Assembly (NCBI GenBank): GCA_022842325.1
Contig: JALHPU010000020.1
Span: 1-64,000, forward strand
DNA length: 64,000 nt
Direction: 5' to 3'
From: Sulfuritalea sp.
GTDB lineage: Bacteria > Pseudomonadota > Gammaproteobacteria > Burkholderiales > Rhodocyclaceae
How positions within the stretch are numbered: the first letter of the stretch is position 1; the number at the start of each line of letters is the position of its first letter. Under the pieces are notes generated by a model. It was not told where the DNA came from and ran no database searches. It worked only from the letters and a program-made list of their open reading frames with translations. The position numbers and the translations under genes are program-made. Shown here piece by piece: positions 28,908-39,218 of the stretch.

Positions 28908-29824
28908 AAAAGCCCTTCATTCGTGCTTCCGGCCTGGCATCTCCCAAGCAGCAGCACAACTGGGACTGGCGTGCGGCGAGCAATTTCATCGCTGGCGGCG
29001 CCGGTGGGGGCCTGCTGCTGTGCGCTGCGCTGGCCGGACTGGACGACTTTGCGACGCGGGCCGCGATCCTGCTGGCCCTGATCCTGATCGGCAGCGGGCT
29101 GACCTGCGTCTGGTTCGAGATCGGACGGCCCTGGCGGGCGATGAACGTCTATCGTCATTTCTCCAGCTCATGGATGACGCGCGAGGCGGTGGTGGCCCTG
29201 ACTGTGTTCGCCGCGGGCGGACTGGCCATGCTCACCGGCGCATCCATGCTGGTGGTCCTCGCCGGCATCCTGGGCCTCGGTTTTCTCTACAGCCAGGCGC
29301 GGATTCTGGCAGCCAACAAGGGCATCCCGGCCTGGCGCCATCCGGCCAGCGTTCCCCTGATGGTGGCGACCGGCCTCACCGAAGGTGCCGGCTTTCTGGC
29401 CTGTGTAGCTGCCTTCACTGCGGCGGGACCCGGTGCGGCGGTTCTGCTCGGCCTGCTCGTGCTGATTGCCGCGCGCGCCTGGTTCTGGAAAAGCTATCAG
29501 AACGGATTGATCGCGGATGGCGCACCCGACGCCGCCTTGCGCGTGCTCAACGCACTCGGCCCGCGCCTGCTGCTGATTGGCCATGTACTGCCCGCGCTTG
29601 CCGTCATTGCGGCGCTGGCGGGCATGCCGGGGCGGGCTGCGCTGGCGCTGACAGCCGGCATCCTGACGGTTGCGGGCGGCTGGGTACTCAAATACACGCT
29701 GGTGCGGCGCGCGGCATACACCCAGGGCCTGTCCTTGCAGCACCTACCGGTGCGCGGCAAGGGTCCGGCGGGTCCCGCCGCGAAACCGGGCTGGACGATA
29801 GTCCACGAGGCGAACAAGGTTTAA
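28904..29824 (+). CDS. padD: Phenylacetyl-CoA:acceptor oxidoreductase, membrane subunit PadD
   Basis: 306 residues. About eight hydrophobic segments, starting after a ~28-residue cytoplasmic head, e.g. AAILLALILIGSGLTCVWF, MLVVLAGILGLGFLY, GAAVLLGLLVLIA. The fold and size match the DmsC anchor family. It should bind quinone and hold PadBC at the inner face of the membrane. ATGA overlap with padC; 63 bases before padE. Confidence 0.88.
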   Translation: MKKPFIRASGLASPKQQHNWDWRAASNFIAGGAGGGLLLCAALAGLDDFATRAAILLALILIGSGLTCVWFEIGRPWRAMNVYRHFSSSWMTREAVVALTVFAAGGLAMLTGASMLVVLAGILGLGFLYSQARILAANKGIPAWRHPASVPLMVATGLTEGAGFLACVAAFTAAGPGAAVLLGLLVLIAARAWFWKSYQNGLIADGAPDAALRVLNALGPRLLLIGHVLPALAVIAALAGMPGRAALALTAGILTVAGGWVLKYTLVRRAAYTQGLSLQHLPVRGKGPAGPAAKPGWTIVHEANKV

Positions 29825-29887
29825 GCTGTTCCTGGCGGCAAACAAGGAGACGGAACCCATGAGTTCCGTCGCACTGGAGGAGACGAG

Positions 29888-30460
29888 ATGTACGAAGTAC
29901 GCTTTCATGGCCGTGGCGGTCAAGGCGCCGTTACGGCAGCTGCGATGCTGGCGGCCGCACTGCTGGAGGAAGGCAAGTACGCGGTGTCGATCCCGTCCTT
30001 CGGTTTCGAACGGCGCGGCGCTCCGGTGGTTTCCTTCCTGCGCTGCAGCGATCGCGAGATCCGCCAGCTGACCAACATCTACACGCCCGATTGCCTGATC
30101 TGCGTCGATCCGACGCTGGCAAAGTCGGTCGATATCTTCAGCGGCCTCAAGCCCGGCGGTACCCTGGTGCAGGCCACCAACAAGCCGCTGGCCGAGGTGG
30201 CGCTGTCGCCCAACGTCGCGACGGTCGGCCTTTGCGATGCGATCGGCATCGCGCTGCAGATCTTCAGCAAGCCGATTACCAACACCCTGATGCTGGGCGC
30301 CTTCGCCAAGACGACGGGCATTGTTTCGCTGGATGCCTTGAAGCGCTCGCTCGAAGATTCGGATTTTCGCGACGCCGGGCTGAAGCAGAACCTGCTTGCG
30401 CTTGAGCGCGGCTACAACGAGACCACCTTGTACACCATCGAGCGGAGGGCCGCGGCATGA
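29888..30460 (+). CDS. padE: Phenylglyoxylate:acceptor oxidoreductase gamma subunit PadE
   Basis: 190 residues. It begins MYEVRFHGRGGQGAVTAAAMLA, the hallmark of the gamma domain of 2-oxoacid:ferredoxin oxidoreductases; FGFERRGAPVVSFLRCSDREI is the second family block. With PadF-PadI it forms the enzyme that decarboxylates phenylglyoxylate to benzoyl-CoA. Overlaps padF by 4 bases. Confidence 0.92.
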   Translation: MYEVRFHGRGGQGAVTAAAMLAAALLEEGKYAVSIPSFGFERRGAPVVSFLRCSDREIRQLTNIYTPDCLICVDPTLAKSVDIFSGLKPGGTLVQATNKPLAEVALSPNVATVGLCDAIGIALQIFSKPITNTLMLGAFAKTTGIVSLDALKRSLEDSDFRDAGLKQNLLALERGYNETTLYTIERRAAA

Positions 30461-30753
30461 GACACGACAGCTATCCCCTGTTCGACCTGAAAGCGGCCAA
30501 TGTGCCCGACGATCTGTGTCCGGTGGCGACCGAGGTCAGCCCGATGCTGCCCGGCGACTGGCGCAGCATGCGGCCGGTGGTGGATCGCGACAAGTGCGTC
30601 AAGTGCGCCGTGTGCTGGCTGTATTGCCCGGTGCAGTGCGTTGAGGAAAAGGCCGCCTGGTTCGATTTCAACCTGAAGACCTGCAAGGGTTGCGGCATCT
30701 GCGCCAATGAATGCCCGCAGCGCGCGATCACCATGATTCCGGAGGCGACATGA
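30457..30753 (+). CDS. padF: Phenylglyoxylate:acceptor oxidoreductase delta (ferredoxin) subunit PadF
   Basis: 98 residues. Two [4Fe-4S] motifs: CVKCAVCWLYCPVQC and CKGCGICANECPQRA. The preceding ~40 residues (LCPVATEVSPMLPGDWRSMRPVVD) match the delta subunits of pyruvate and phenylglyoxylate oxidoreductases. It carries electrons from the thiamine-diphosphate site. It is followed by a 70-bp gap holding a 21-bp repeat copy, in contrast with the overlapping genes on either side. Confidence 0.92.
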   Translation: MRHDSYPLFDLKAANVPDDLCPVATEVSPMLPGDWRSMRPVVDRDKCVKCAVCWLYCPVQCVEEKAAWFDFNLKTCKGCGICANECPQRAITMIPEAT

Positions 30754-30783
30754 CACATTTGTACGCCCACCCTGTTCTGAGTC

Positions 30784-30804
30784 GCCGTGTTGCCAGCGCC
30801 GACT
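30784..30804. repeat. 21-bp dispersed repeat, copy 4 (padF-padG gap)
   Basis: GCCGTGTTGCC then AGCGCCGACT, 20 of 21 positions identical to consensus. It lies 31 bases after the padF stop and 20 before the padG start, inside an otherwise tightly packed operon. Confidence 0.6.
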
Positions 30805-30823
30805 CTTCGCCCCTGGAGGCCGC

Positions 30824-32071
30824 ATGACTACCGCCACTCTCGACACGCCGGCGCAGGCCAAGCCGGCCAAGCAGAAGGTCATCCTCTGCGAAGGCAACGA
30901 AGCTGCTGCGCTGGGCGTCGCCCTGGCGCGGCCCGACATGGTCGCCGTGTATCCGATCACGCCGCAGTCCTCGCTGGTCGAGCACGTCGCCAAGCTGATC
31001 GCCGACGGCCGCATGGATGCCGACATCGTCGATGCCGAAGGCGAGCATTCGGTGCTCTCGGTGCTGCAAGGCGGTGCCCTGGCCGGGGCGCGGACCTACA
31101 CCGCGACTTGCGGTCCCGGCCTGGCTTTCATGTTCGAACCCTATTTCCGCACCTCCGGCATGCGCCTGCCTATCGTGATGTCCATCGTCACGCGCGACGG
31201 CATCACGCCGCAGTCGGTCTGGGGCGGGCACCAGGACGCCATGACCGTACGCGAGGTGGGCTGGGTGCAGGTGTATTGCGAGACCGTGCAGGAAGTGCTC
31301 GACACCACCATCATGGCCTTCAAGATCGCCGAACACCACGATGTCATGTTGCCGGTGAATGTCTGCCTCGACGGCAATTATCTTTCCTACGGTACCTCGC
31401 GCGTCGAGCTGCCCGATCAGGCCGAGGTCGATGCCTTCATGGGCGTCAAGGACGTGAATTGGCACGTGGCGCTCGATCCGTTGCGGCCGATGGCCGTCGA
31501 TCCGCTGACCGGTGGTTCCGGCGGCAAGGGGCCGTCGACCTTCGTCCGCTACCGCAAGGGTCAGTGCCGCGGCATGCAGAACTCGCTGCGCGTGATCGAG
31601 GAAGTGCATGCCGAGTGGGCGCAGCGCTTTGGCCGTTCCTTCGCGCCGCTGGTCGAGGAGTACCGGATGGACGGCGCCGACTACGCGATCATGACCCTGG
31701 GCAGCATGACCGGTGCCGCCAAGGACGCAATCGACGAAGCGCGCGACGCCGGCAAGAACGTCGGCCTGATCAAGATCAAGACCTTCAGCCCCTTCCCGGT
31801 CGATGCGCTGATGAAGTCGCTGGACAAGGTGCAAGCGCTCGGCGTGGTCGATCGTTCGGTCGGCTTCCGCTGGAACTGCGGACCGATGTACCAGGAAACC
31901 ATGGGCGTCCTCTATCGCCTGGGCAGGCATGTACCGTCGATGAGCTTCATCGGCGGTCTGGCCGGTGCCGACATTACGGTCGGGCATTTCCATCGCGTCA
32001 TTGAAACCACCGAAAAGCTGCTGACCAGTCCTGCGCCGACAGAGCCGGTCTGGCTCAACGAAAAGGATTGA
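30824..32071 (+). CDS. padG: Phenylglyoxylate:acceptor oxidoreductase alpha subunit PadG
   Basis: 415 residues. The family pattern is clear: GNEAAALGVALARPDMVAVYPITPQSSLVEHVA, DAEGEHSVLSVLQGGALAGARTYTATCGPGL and the C-terminal VGLIKIKTFSPFPVDAL. It corresponds to the pyruvate-ferredoxin-oxidoreductase alpha domain, which binds substrate and works with the thiamine-diphosphate beta subunit PadI. GGAGG is 9 bases upstream of the ATG. Confidence 0.92.
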   Translation: MTTATLDTPAQAKPAKQKVILCEGNEAAALGVALARPDMVAVYPITPQSSLVEHVAKLIADGRMDADIVDAEGEHSVLSVLQGGALAGARTYTATCGPGLAFMFEPYFRTSGMRLPIVMSIVTRDGITPQSVWGGHQDAMTVREVGWVQVYCETVQEVLDTTIMAFKIAEHHDVMLPVNVCLDGNYLSYGTSRVELPDQAEVDAFMGVKDVNWHVALDPLRPMAVDPLTGGSGGKGPSTFVRYRKGQCRGMQNSLRVIEEVHAEWAQRFGRSFAPLVEEYRMDGADYAIMTLGSMTGAAKDAIDEARDAGKNVGLIKIKTFSPFPVDALMKSLDKVQALGVVDRSVGFRWNCGPMYQETMGVLYRLGRHVPSMSFIGGLAGADITVGHFHRVIETTEKLLTSPAPTEPVWLNEKD

Positions 32072-32073
32072 CC

Positions 32074-33330
32074 ATGGAACAGACCAAATACCTGGTGGTC
32101 GGCAGCAGCCATGCGGCGCTGGAAGCCGTGACGGCAATCCGCATGCACGATCCGGAAGGCAGCCTGACGCTGCTGACGCGCGATCCGCATCTGCCGTATT
32201 CGCCGACCGTGCTGCCCTATGTCGTTTCGGGCCGTTCCGCGCCCGATGGCATCTTCCTGCGCGACGAAAAATTCTTCGCCAAACTTGGCGTGCAACTCAA
32301 GCGCGGCACGGCGCTGAAGGCCCTGCATGCCGAGCGCAATGCGGCCGAACTGGCCGACGGCAGCGAAATCGCCTACGAGAAGATCCTGCTCGCCACCGGC
32401 GCCTCGCCGGCCATTCCGCCGATTCCCGGCCTCGACCAGGTTTCCTATCACGTACTGCGCACCCTCGACGATGCGACGAAACTTAATGCCGCGATCAAGA
32501 ATTCGAAGCAGGCGGTGGTACTGGGCGCCGGGCTGGTGGGCATGCATGCCGCCGAGAACCTGGTCAAGGCCGGCGCCAAGGTGACCATCGTCGAAATGGC
32601 CAAGCAGCTGACCGACGGTTACTTCGATGCGATCGCGGCCGGATTGATCGAGAAGGCTTTCACCGACAACGGTGCGACCATCCTTACCGGCAGCCGCGTG
32701 GTCAAGCTGACACCTTCTTCCGTCGGAGCCACGCTGACGCTGGAAAACGGCACGACTCTGGAAGCCGACCTGCTGCTGGTCGCCACCGGCGTCAAGCCGA
32801 ACATGGACTTCCTCACCGACAGTCAGGTCGAGCATGATCGCGGCATCCTGGTCAACGACAGCATGCAGACCAGCGTCGCCAATGTCTGGTCCGCCGGCGA
32901 CTGTGCCCAGGCCAAGGGCTTCTTTACCGAAGACAAGGTGATGAACGCGATTCTGCCCGACGCCACCGAACAGGGACGCATCGCGGGCATGGCGATGGCC
33001 GGCGATCCGGGCCTCAAGCAGTATCCGGGCGGCGTACCGCTCAACACCTATCACTTCTTCGGCCGCCATGCGATTTCGGTCGGCAGCAGCAAGGTTCCCG
33101 AGGGCGGCGAGATGGTGACCCGCTTCGATGAGGCCAGCGGCCGTTACCTGAAGGCGATCTTTAGTGCCGACAACCGGCTGACCGGAATTTACGGCGTCAA
33201 TGAGTTCTTCGACGGTGGCGTGATGTGCCAACTGATCCTGCGCCGCATCGACCTGTTGCCGGTGAAAGAACGTTTCCTCGCCGAACCGATGAAGGTCGGC
33301 CGCGAAATCATGTCGAAGACGTGGAGATAA
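32074..33330 (+). CDS. padH: NAD(P)H-linked flavoprotein subunit PadH of phenylglyoxylate oxidoreductase
   Basis: 418 residues from the ATG at 32074 (AAGGA six bases upstream); a TTG at 32068 is also in frame. Two Rossmann motifs are visible, YLVVGSSHAALEAVTAI (FAD) and AVVLGAGLVGMHAAENL (NAD), plus ATGVKPNMDFL and SAGDCAQAK. This is the epsilon subunit that passes electrons to NAD+, making the complex a phenylglyoxylate:NAD+ oxidoreductase. Confidence 0.9.
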   Translation: MEQTKYLVVGSSHAALEAVTAIRMHDPEGSLTLLTRDPHLPYSPTVLPYVVSGRSAPDGIFLRDEKFFAKLGVQLKRGTALKALHAERNAAELADGSEIAYEKILLATGASPAIPPIPGLDQVSYHVLRTLDDATKLNAAIKNSKQAVVLGAGLVGMHAAENLVKAGAKVTIVEMAKQLTDGYFDAIAAGLIEKAFTDNGATILTGSRVVKLTPSSVGATLTLENGTTLEADLLLVATGVKPNMDFLTDSQVEHDRGILVNDSMQTSVANVWSAGDCAQAKGFFTEDKVMNAILPDATEQGRIAGMAMAGDPGLKQYPGGVPLNTYHFFGRHAISVGSSKVPEGGEMVTRFDEASGRYLKAIFSADNRLTGIYGVNEFFDGGVMCQLILRRIDLLPVKERFLAEPMKVGREIMSKTWR

Positions 33331-33332
33331 GT

Positions 33333-34676
33333 ATGGGACACGCTTACAACACCATTGCCTTCGACGCCAACAAGTGCGACGGCTGCGGCGACTGCATGAC
33401 GGCTTGTGCGACTGCCAAGACGGGTACTGTCGATCAGTCACGCTCGCGCATTCAGATCGTCGGCAGCGAGAGTGACGGCTTCGAACTCGCGTTGTGCCGC
33501 CAGTGCGGTGATCCAAAATGCGTCACGGTCTGTCCGGCGGCGGCGCTGACCAAGAATTACGCCAGCGGTGTCATCGACTGGAACGCGGACAAGTGCGTCG
33601 ATTGCCTGTTGTGCACGGTCGGCTGTGCCTACGCCGGCATCGCGCTGGATGCCGGCACCGGCCACGTCGCCAAGTGCGACACCTGCGATGGCGCCCCGGC
33701 CTGCGTGCCGGCCTGCCCGCACGATGCGCTGACCTATGTCACCACCTCGCGCATCTACAACGAGGTCGGCGACTGGGAAGATCTCTTCGCGCCGGGCCTC
33801 GCCGGCTGCCAGGGTTGCAACACCGAGCTGCTGATGCGCCATACCTTGCGCCGGGTGGGACCCGATACCGTGCTGGCGACGCCGCCCGGTTGCGTGCCCG
33901 GCATGGGCTCGGTCGGCTTCAACGGCACCACCGGCACCAAGATTCCGGTCTTTCATCCGTTGCTGACCAATACCGCGGCCATGCTGGCCGGCATCAAACG
34001 CCAGTACAAGCGCGTCGGCCGCGAGGTCAATGCGCTGGCCATCGCCGGCGACGGCGGTGCGTCGGACGTCGGCTTCCAGTCCCTGTCGGGCGCGGCCGAG
34101 CGCAACGAGCAGATCCTGTTCATGGTGGTCGACAACGAGGGCTACATGAATACCGGCATGCAGCGTTCGAGCTGCACGCCCTACGGCGCCTGGACCTCGA
34201 CCACGCCGATTGGCAAGGGCTCGGGCGGCATGCCCTCGCAGGGCAAGACGCAGGACGCCAAGAACCTGCCGCTGATCATGGTCAACCATCGCTGCGAGTA
34301 TGTCGCCACGGCCTCGACGGCCTACATGGAAGACCTCTACGACAAGCTCGACAAGGCGATCCAGGCCTCCAAGCGCGGTTTCGCCTATCTGCACGTGTAT
34401 TCGCCCTGCACCACGGGCTGGCGTTTCCCGACCGACCAGAACATGGAAGTCGCGCGCAAGGCGGTCGAAACCAACTTCGTCATGCTTTGGGAGTACAACC
34501 CGCAGGATGGCCTGCATTTCACCCGGCCGGTCGATGATCCGCTGCCGGTCACCGAGTATCTGAAGGCCATGGGGCGCTTCCGCCACCTGAGCCCCGATCA
34601 GATTTCACACATTCAGGGCAAGGTCGTGGAAAATCTGGCCTTCGTCAAACAGATGGCTCATCGAGAAGCCGTATAG
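33333..34676 (+). CDS. padI: Phenylglyoxylate:acceptor oxidoreductase beta subunit PadI
   Basis: 447 residues. The N-terminal ~140 residues are a ferredoxin-like Fe-S part (CDGCGDCMTACATAK, CRQCGDPKCVTVCPAAA, CVDCLLCTVGC, CDTCDGAPACVPACP). The thiamine-diphosphate domain follows: GCQGCNTELLMRHTLRRV, NALAIAGDGGASDVGFQSLSGAAERNE (GDG-x-NN-like motif) and YMNTGMQRSSCTPYGAWTSTTP. It catalyses decarboxylation of phenylglyoxylate to benzoyl-CoA with PadG. It is 2 bases after padH. Confidence 0.92.
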   Translation: MGHAYNTIAFDANKCDGCGDCMTACATAKTGTVDQSRSRIQIVGSESDGFELALCRQCGDPKCVTVCPAAALTKNYASGVIDWNADKCVDCLLCTVGCAYAGIALDAGTGHVAKCDTCDGAPACVPACPHDALTYVTTSRIYNEVGDWEDLFAPGLAGCQGCNTELLMRHTLRRVGPDTVLATPPGCVPGMGSVGFNGTTGTKIPVFHPLLTNTAAMLAGIKRQYKRVGREVNALAIAGDGGASDVGFQSLSGAAERNEQILFMVVDNEGYMNTGMQRSSCTPYGAWTSTTPIGKGSGGMPSQGKTQDAKNLPLIMVNHRCEYVATASTAYMEDLYDKLDKAIQASKRGFAYLHVYSPCTTGWRFPTDQNMEVARKAVETNFVMLWEYNPQDGLHFTRPVDDPLPVTEYLKAMGRFRHLSPDQISHIQGKVVENLAFVKQMAHREAV

Positions 34677-34687
34677 GGAGGAAATGC

Positions 34688-36007
<1,320 letters not shown>

Positions 36008-36017
36008 GATTTGTCGT

Positions 36018-36090
36018 TTGATTTGCCGCGCCATAAATAATGTATTATTCTTCCATAGAGCCAATTAAGGGACATGCACTATAGTGCATG
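36018..36090 (+). promoter_or_regulatory. TRAP-operon promoter with an 18-bp palindrome
   Basis: A weak promoter TTGATT (36018-36023), 17-bp spacer, TGTATT (36041-36046) is followed about 20 bases past the expected start by a perfect palindrome CATGCACTATAGTGCATG (36073-36090). Its core is nearly identical to the palindrome before boxR (47718-47729). Repressor operator is the likely role. Confidence 0.6.
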
Positions 36091-36194
36091 CATGGCGAAT
36101 GGATTCGAGGGCATAGAGCGAGCAGGCTGAATTCTTGTAGTACCCATGCAATCTCAATAAGGCGTTTCAATCGCCAAACCAAGAGGAGACGTAG

Positions 36195-37226
36195 ATGAAA
36201 AAGCTGTTGGCAAAAACCATGATCGCCGCATCGATCGCCGGAACCGCGTTTGCGGCCCAGGCTCAGGAAGTCACACTGAAGGTGCATCATTTCCTGTCGC
36301 CGACGACCTTCATCCAGGTAGGCGTGTTCGAGCCATGGTGCGCGAAGCTGGGCAAGGAATCGAACAACCGCATCAAGTGCCAGATCTACCCGGCGATGCA
36401 ACTCGGCGGCACGCCGCCGCAGCTGTTCGACCAGGCCAAGGATGGCGTTGCCGATGTCGTTTGGACCGTACTCGGCTACTCGGCCAACCGCTTCCCGATG
36501 TCGGAAGTTTTCGAACTGCCCTTCACGATGACCAACGCCGAAGCCACCAGCCGTGCCGCCTGGGACTTCACGCAAACCTACGCCAAGCATGAGTTCAAGG
36601 ACGTCCATGTGCTGGCCGTGCATGTCCACGGTCCTGGCTACCTGTTCACCACCAAGAAGCAGATGAACACCATGGCCGATTTCAAGGGCATGAAGTTCCG
36701 TGCACCGACCCGCCTGACCAACAAGATGCTGGCCGCCATGGGTGCGACGCCGGTAGGCATGCCGGTACCCGCGGTGCCCGAAGCGCTGTCCAAGGGCGTG
36801 ATTGAAGGTGCCGTGATTCCTTACCAGGTGGTGCCGAGCATCAAGGTGAACGAACTGGTCAAGTACGCCGCCGAGACCGATCCCAAGTCCAAGGCCCTGT
36901 ACACCACGGTGTTCACCATCGCCATGAACAAGGCCAAGTACGACTCGCTGCCGGCCGACCTGAAGAAGGTCATCGACAACAACTCGGGCCAGGAGTTCTC
37001 GGCCATGGCCGGTCGGGTACAGGAAGCCGACGATGGTCCCGGACGCGAAAAGGTCAAGGCCTCCGGCGTGACCATCAACGTGATCCCGGCGGCCGAGCTC
37101 GACAAGTGGAAGAAGGCTACCGACAGCCTCGACGACGAGTGGGCGGCCAACATGACCAAGGCCGGTCATGACGGTCCCAAGCTGCTGAAGGCGGCGCACG
37201 ACCTGATCAAGAAATACACCAAGTAA
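36195..37226 (+). CDS. TRAP transporter periplasmic substrate-binding protein (DctP/TAXI-type family)
   Basis: 343 residues with a Sec signal (MKKLLAKTMIAASIAGTAFAAQA, cleavage near residue 23). The mature protein shows DctP-family blocks: LKVHHFLSPTTF, IYPAMQLGGTPPQLFDQAKDGVADVVWT, FKGMKFRAPTRLTNKMLAAMGATPVGMPVPAVPEALSKGVIEG (with the conserved substrate Arg in FRAPTR). It captures an organic acid in the periplasm for the DctQM permease. Given the position between pad and box/bzd, phenylacetate or benzoate is a reasonable but unproven substrate. Confidence 0.9.
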   Translation: MKKLLAKTMIAASIAGTAFAAQAQEVTLKVHHFLSPTTFIQVGVFEPWCAKLGKESNNRIKCQIYPAMQLGGTPPQLFDQAKDGVADVVWTVLGYSANRFPMSEVFELPFTMTNAEATSRAAWDFTQTYAKHEFKDVHVLAVHVHGPGYLFTTKKQMNTMADFKGMKFRAPTRLTNKMLAAMGATPVGMPVPAVPEALSKGVIEGAVIPYQVVPSIKVNELVKYAAETDPKSKALYTTVFTIAMNKAKYDSLPADLKKVIDNNSGQEFSAMAGRVQEADDGPGREKVKASGVTINVIPAAELDKWKKATDSLDDEWAANMTKAGHDGPKLLKAAHDLIKKYTK

Positions 37227-37242
37227 GTCTGGCGTTACCCGG

Positions 37243-37275
37243 CCGGGTACCGAATTGATTCGGTACCCGGTTTTT
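37243..37275 (+). terminator. Intrinsic terminator between dctP- and dctQ-type genes
   Basis: Perfect 13-bp arms CCGGGTACCGAAT / ATTCGGTACCCGG around TG, then TTTTT (37271-37275). It starts 16 bases after the stop of the binding-protein gene and 52 before the dctQ-type start, so it should cut most transcripts and give more binding protein than permease. Confidence 0.85.
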
Positions 37276-37327
37276 CTGCGCGGCTGCGGCTGATGCAGGA
37301 TGGATTGTTCCATTTCTGGAGTTCCCG

Positions 37328-37852
37328 ATGGCAGAAGCACTGTTTGTCGACACCGATGCGCGACCTGACGCCCTGATCGGCCGGGTGCTGCACAAGCTCT
37401 GCCGTTTTTTTGCGGTATGCGCCGGCATCACGCTGATCCTGATGGCGCTGATGTCGCTGACCAGCATCGTCGGCCGCGCCCTGTTCGACAAGCCGATACT
37501 CGGCGATTACGAACTGGTGCAGATGCTCTCCGCGGTTGCCGTCACCATGTCGCTGCCTTTCTGCCAGATGATCCGCGGCCACATCATTGTCGATTTCTTT
37601 ACCACGGCGTTGCCCGCCCGCGTCAACAAAAGGCTCGATATCTTCGCCAGCCTGGTGATGGCGGTTGCGGCCTTCATTTTCTGCTGGCGCATCACCCTGG
37701 GCATGATGGACCTGTACGGCAACGGTGATGCCTCCATGCTGCTGAATCTGCAAACCTGGTGGGGCTACGCCCCCATGGTGCCGTCCTTCTTCCTGCTTGG
37801 CTGCGCTGCGCTGTATACGGCCTGGGTCGATTTCACCGGAGCGCGCGCATGA
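37328..37852 (+). CDS. TRAP transporter small permease (DctQ-type)
   Basis: 174 residues. Four hydrophobic segments, e.g. FAVCAGITLILMALMSLTSIVGR, MSLPFCQMIRGHIIVDFFTT, SLVMAVAAFIFCWRITLGM and the last PSFFLLGCAALYTAWV, matching the four-helix DctQ fold. It pairs with the large subunit encoded next, with a 4-base ATGA overlap. Confidence 0.9.
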   Translation: MAEALFVDTDARPDALIGRVLHKLCRFFAVCAGITLILMALMSLTSIVGRALFDKPILGDYELVQMLSAVAVTMSLPFCQMIRGHIIVDFFTTALPARVNKRLDIFASLVMAVAAFIFCWRITLGMMDLYGNGDASMLLNLQTWWGYAPMVPSFFLLGCAALYTAWVDFTGARA

Positions 37853-39165
37853 CCGGTATCGAACAGGGCATGCTGATCGGCGGCCTGATGCTGCTGCTGA
37901 TGGCCATGCGCATGCACATCGCGATGGCGATGCTGGTGGCCGGTTCCATCGGCTATGTCTGGATCGCCGGGCCGGCGACGTTGCTCAACTACATGAAGAC
38001 CGCGGCCTGGGCGCGCTACTCGATCTACGATCTTTCGGTGGTGCCGCTGTTCCTGCTGATGGGGCAGTTCGCCACTCACGGCGGTCTGTCCAAGGCGCTG
38101 TTTCGTGCCGGCAACACCCTGATCGGCCACTGGCGCGGTGGCATGGCCATGGCGGCGGTGGGCGCCTGCGCCGGCTTCGGCGCGATCTGCGGCTCTTCGC
38201 TGGCGACCGCGGCGACCATGGGCCAGGTCGCGTTGCCGGAACTGCGCAACCACAAGTACTCGGGGCGCCTCGCCACCGCGGCGATCGCGGCCGGCGGAAC
38301 GCTGGGCATCCTGATCCCGCCGTCGGTGCCGCTGGTGATTTACGCCATCCTGACAGAACAGAACATCGCCAAGCTGTTCGTTTCGGCCTTCATCCCGGGT
38401 CTGATCGCGATGTTCGGCTACATGCTGGTGATCGGCATCATGGCCCGCGTCGATCCAACCTCGGCACCGGCGGGCGAGCGCGCCACCTGGACCGAGAGAC
38501 TCGCCGCGCTGGTGGAAACCTGGCCCGTGCTGCTGATCTTTACCGCCGTGATCGGCGGTATCTACGGCGGATTCTTCACGCCTACCGAAGCCGCGTCGAT
38601 CGGTACGCTCGCCACCGGCTACGTCGCCTGGAAATCCGGCGGGCTGCGCAAGCATGGCTTCATCGAATGCCTTTACGGAACCGCGCAGGCGACGGCGATG
38701 ATCTTCCTGATCCTGCTCGGCGCGGACATCATGAACGTGTTCCTGGCGCTGACCCAGATGCCCGCGGAGTTATCCAAATGGGTGGTAGGCCTTGGCCTCT
38801 CGCCGCTGCTGGTCCTGTTCGTGATCCTCTGCATCTACCTGGTGCTCGGCTGCATCATGGACAGCCTGTCGATGATCCTGCTCACGGTGCCGATATTCTT
38901 TCCCATCATCATGGGACTGGACTACTGGGGTCTCGACCCGGAATCCAAGGCGATCTGGTTCGGCATTCTCTCGCTGATGGCGGTCGAGATCGGCATGATC
39001 ACGCCGCCGGTGGGGCTCAACGTGTTCATCATCAGCAGCATGGCCAAGGAAACCAGCATGAAGGAAACCTTCATCGGCATCGTGCCCTTCCTCGCTTCGG
39101 ATTTCCTGAGGATCGCGCTGCTGGTGTTCGTGCCGTCGATCGCGCTGATCGCGCTGAAACTCTAG
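37849..39165 (+). CDS. TRAP transporter large permease (DctM-type)
   Basis: 438 residues, about 12 hydrophobic segments. Family blocks: SVVPLFLLMGQFATHGGLSK, GACAGFGAICGSSLATAATMGQVALPELRNHKYSGRLATAAIAAGGTLGILIPPSVPLVIYAILTEQNI, and the C-terminal LGCIMDSLSMILLTVPIFFPII and MITPPVGLNVFIIS. It is the sodium- or proton-coupled transport channel. ATG at 37849 overlaps the dctQ-type stop. A 21-bp repeat copy follows 2 bases after its stop. Confidence 0.92.
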   Translation: MTGIEQGMLIGGLMLLLMAMRMHIAMAMLVAGSIGYVWIAGPATLLNYMKTAAWARYSIYDLSVVPLFLLMGQFATHGGLSKALFRAGNTLIGHWRGGMAMAAVGACAGFGAICGSSLATAATMGQVALPELRNHKYSGRLATAAIAAGGTLGILIPPSVPLVIYAILTEQNIAKLFVSAFIPGLIAMFGYMLVIGIMARVDPTSAPAGERATWTERLAALVETWPVLLIFTAVIGGIYGGFFTPTEAASIGTLATGYVAWKSGGLRKHGFIECLYGTAQATAMIFLILLGADIMNVFLALTQMPAELSKWVVGLGLSPLLVLFVILCIYLVLGCIMDSLSMILLTVPIFFPIIMGLDYWGLDPESKAIWFGILSLMAVEIGMITPPVGLNVFIISSMAKETSMKETFIGIVPFLASDFLRIALLVFVPSIALIALKL

Positions 39166-39166
39166 A

Positions 39167-39187
39167 AGTCGGCGCCAGCGGTACGGC
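39167..39187. repeat. 21-bp dispersed repeat, copy 5 (after the TRAP large permease)
   Basis: Reverse orientation, AGTCGGCGCC then AGCGGTACGGC, 17 of 21 positions. It starts 2 bases after the TAG stop. Confidence 0.45.
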
Positions 39188-39218
39188 GCTGACTGAACCA
39201 TTCGATTGCCGCGCCGCC

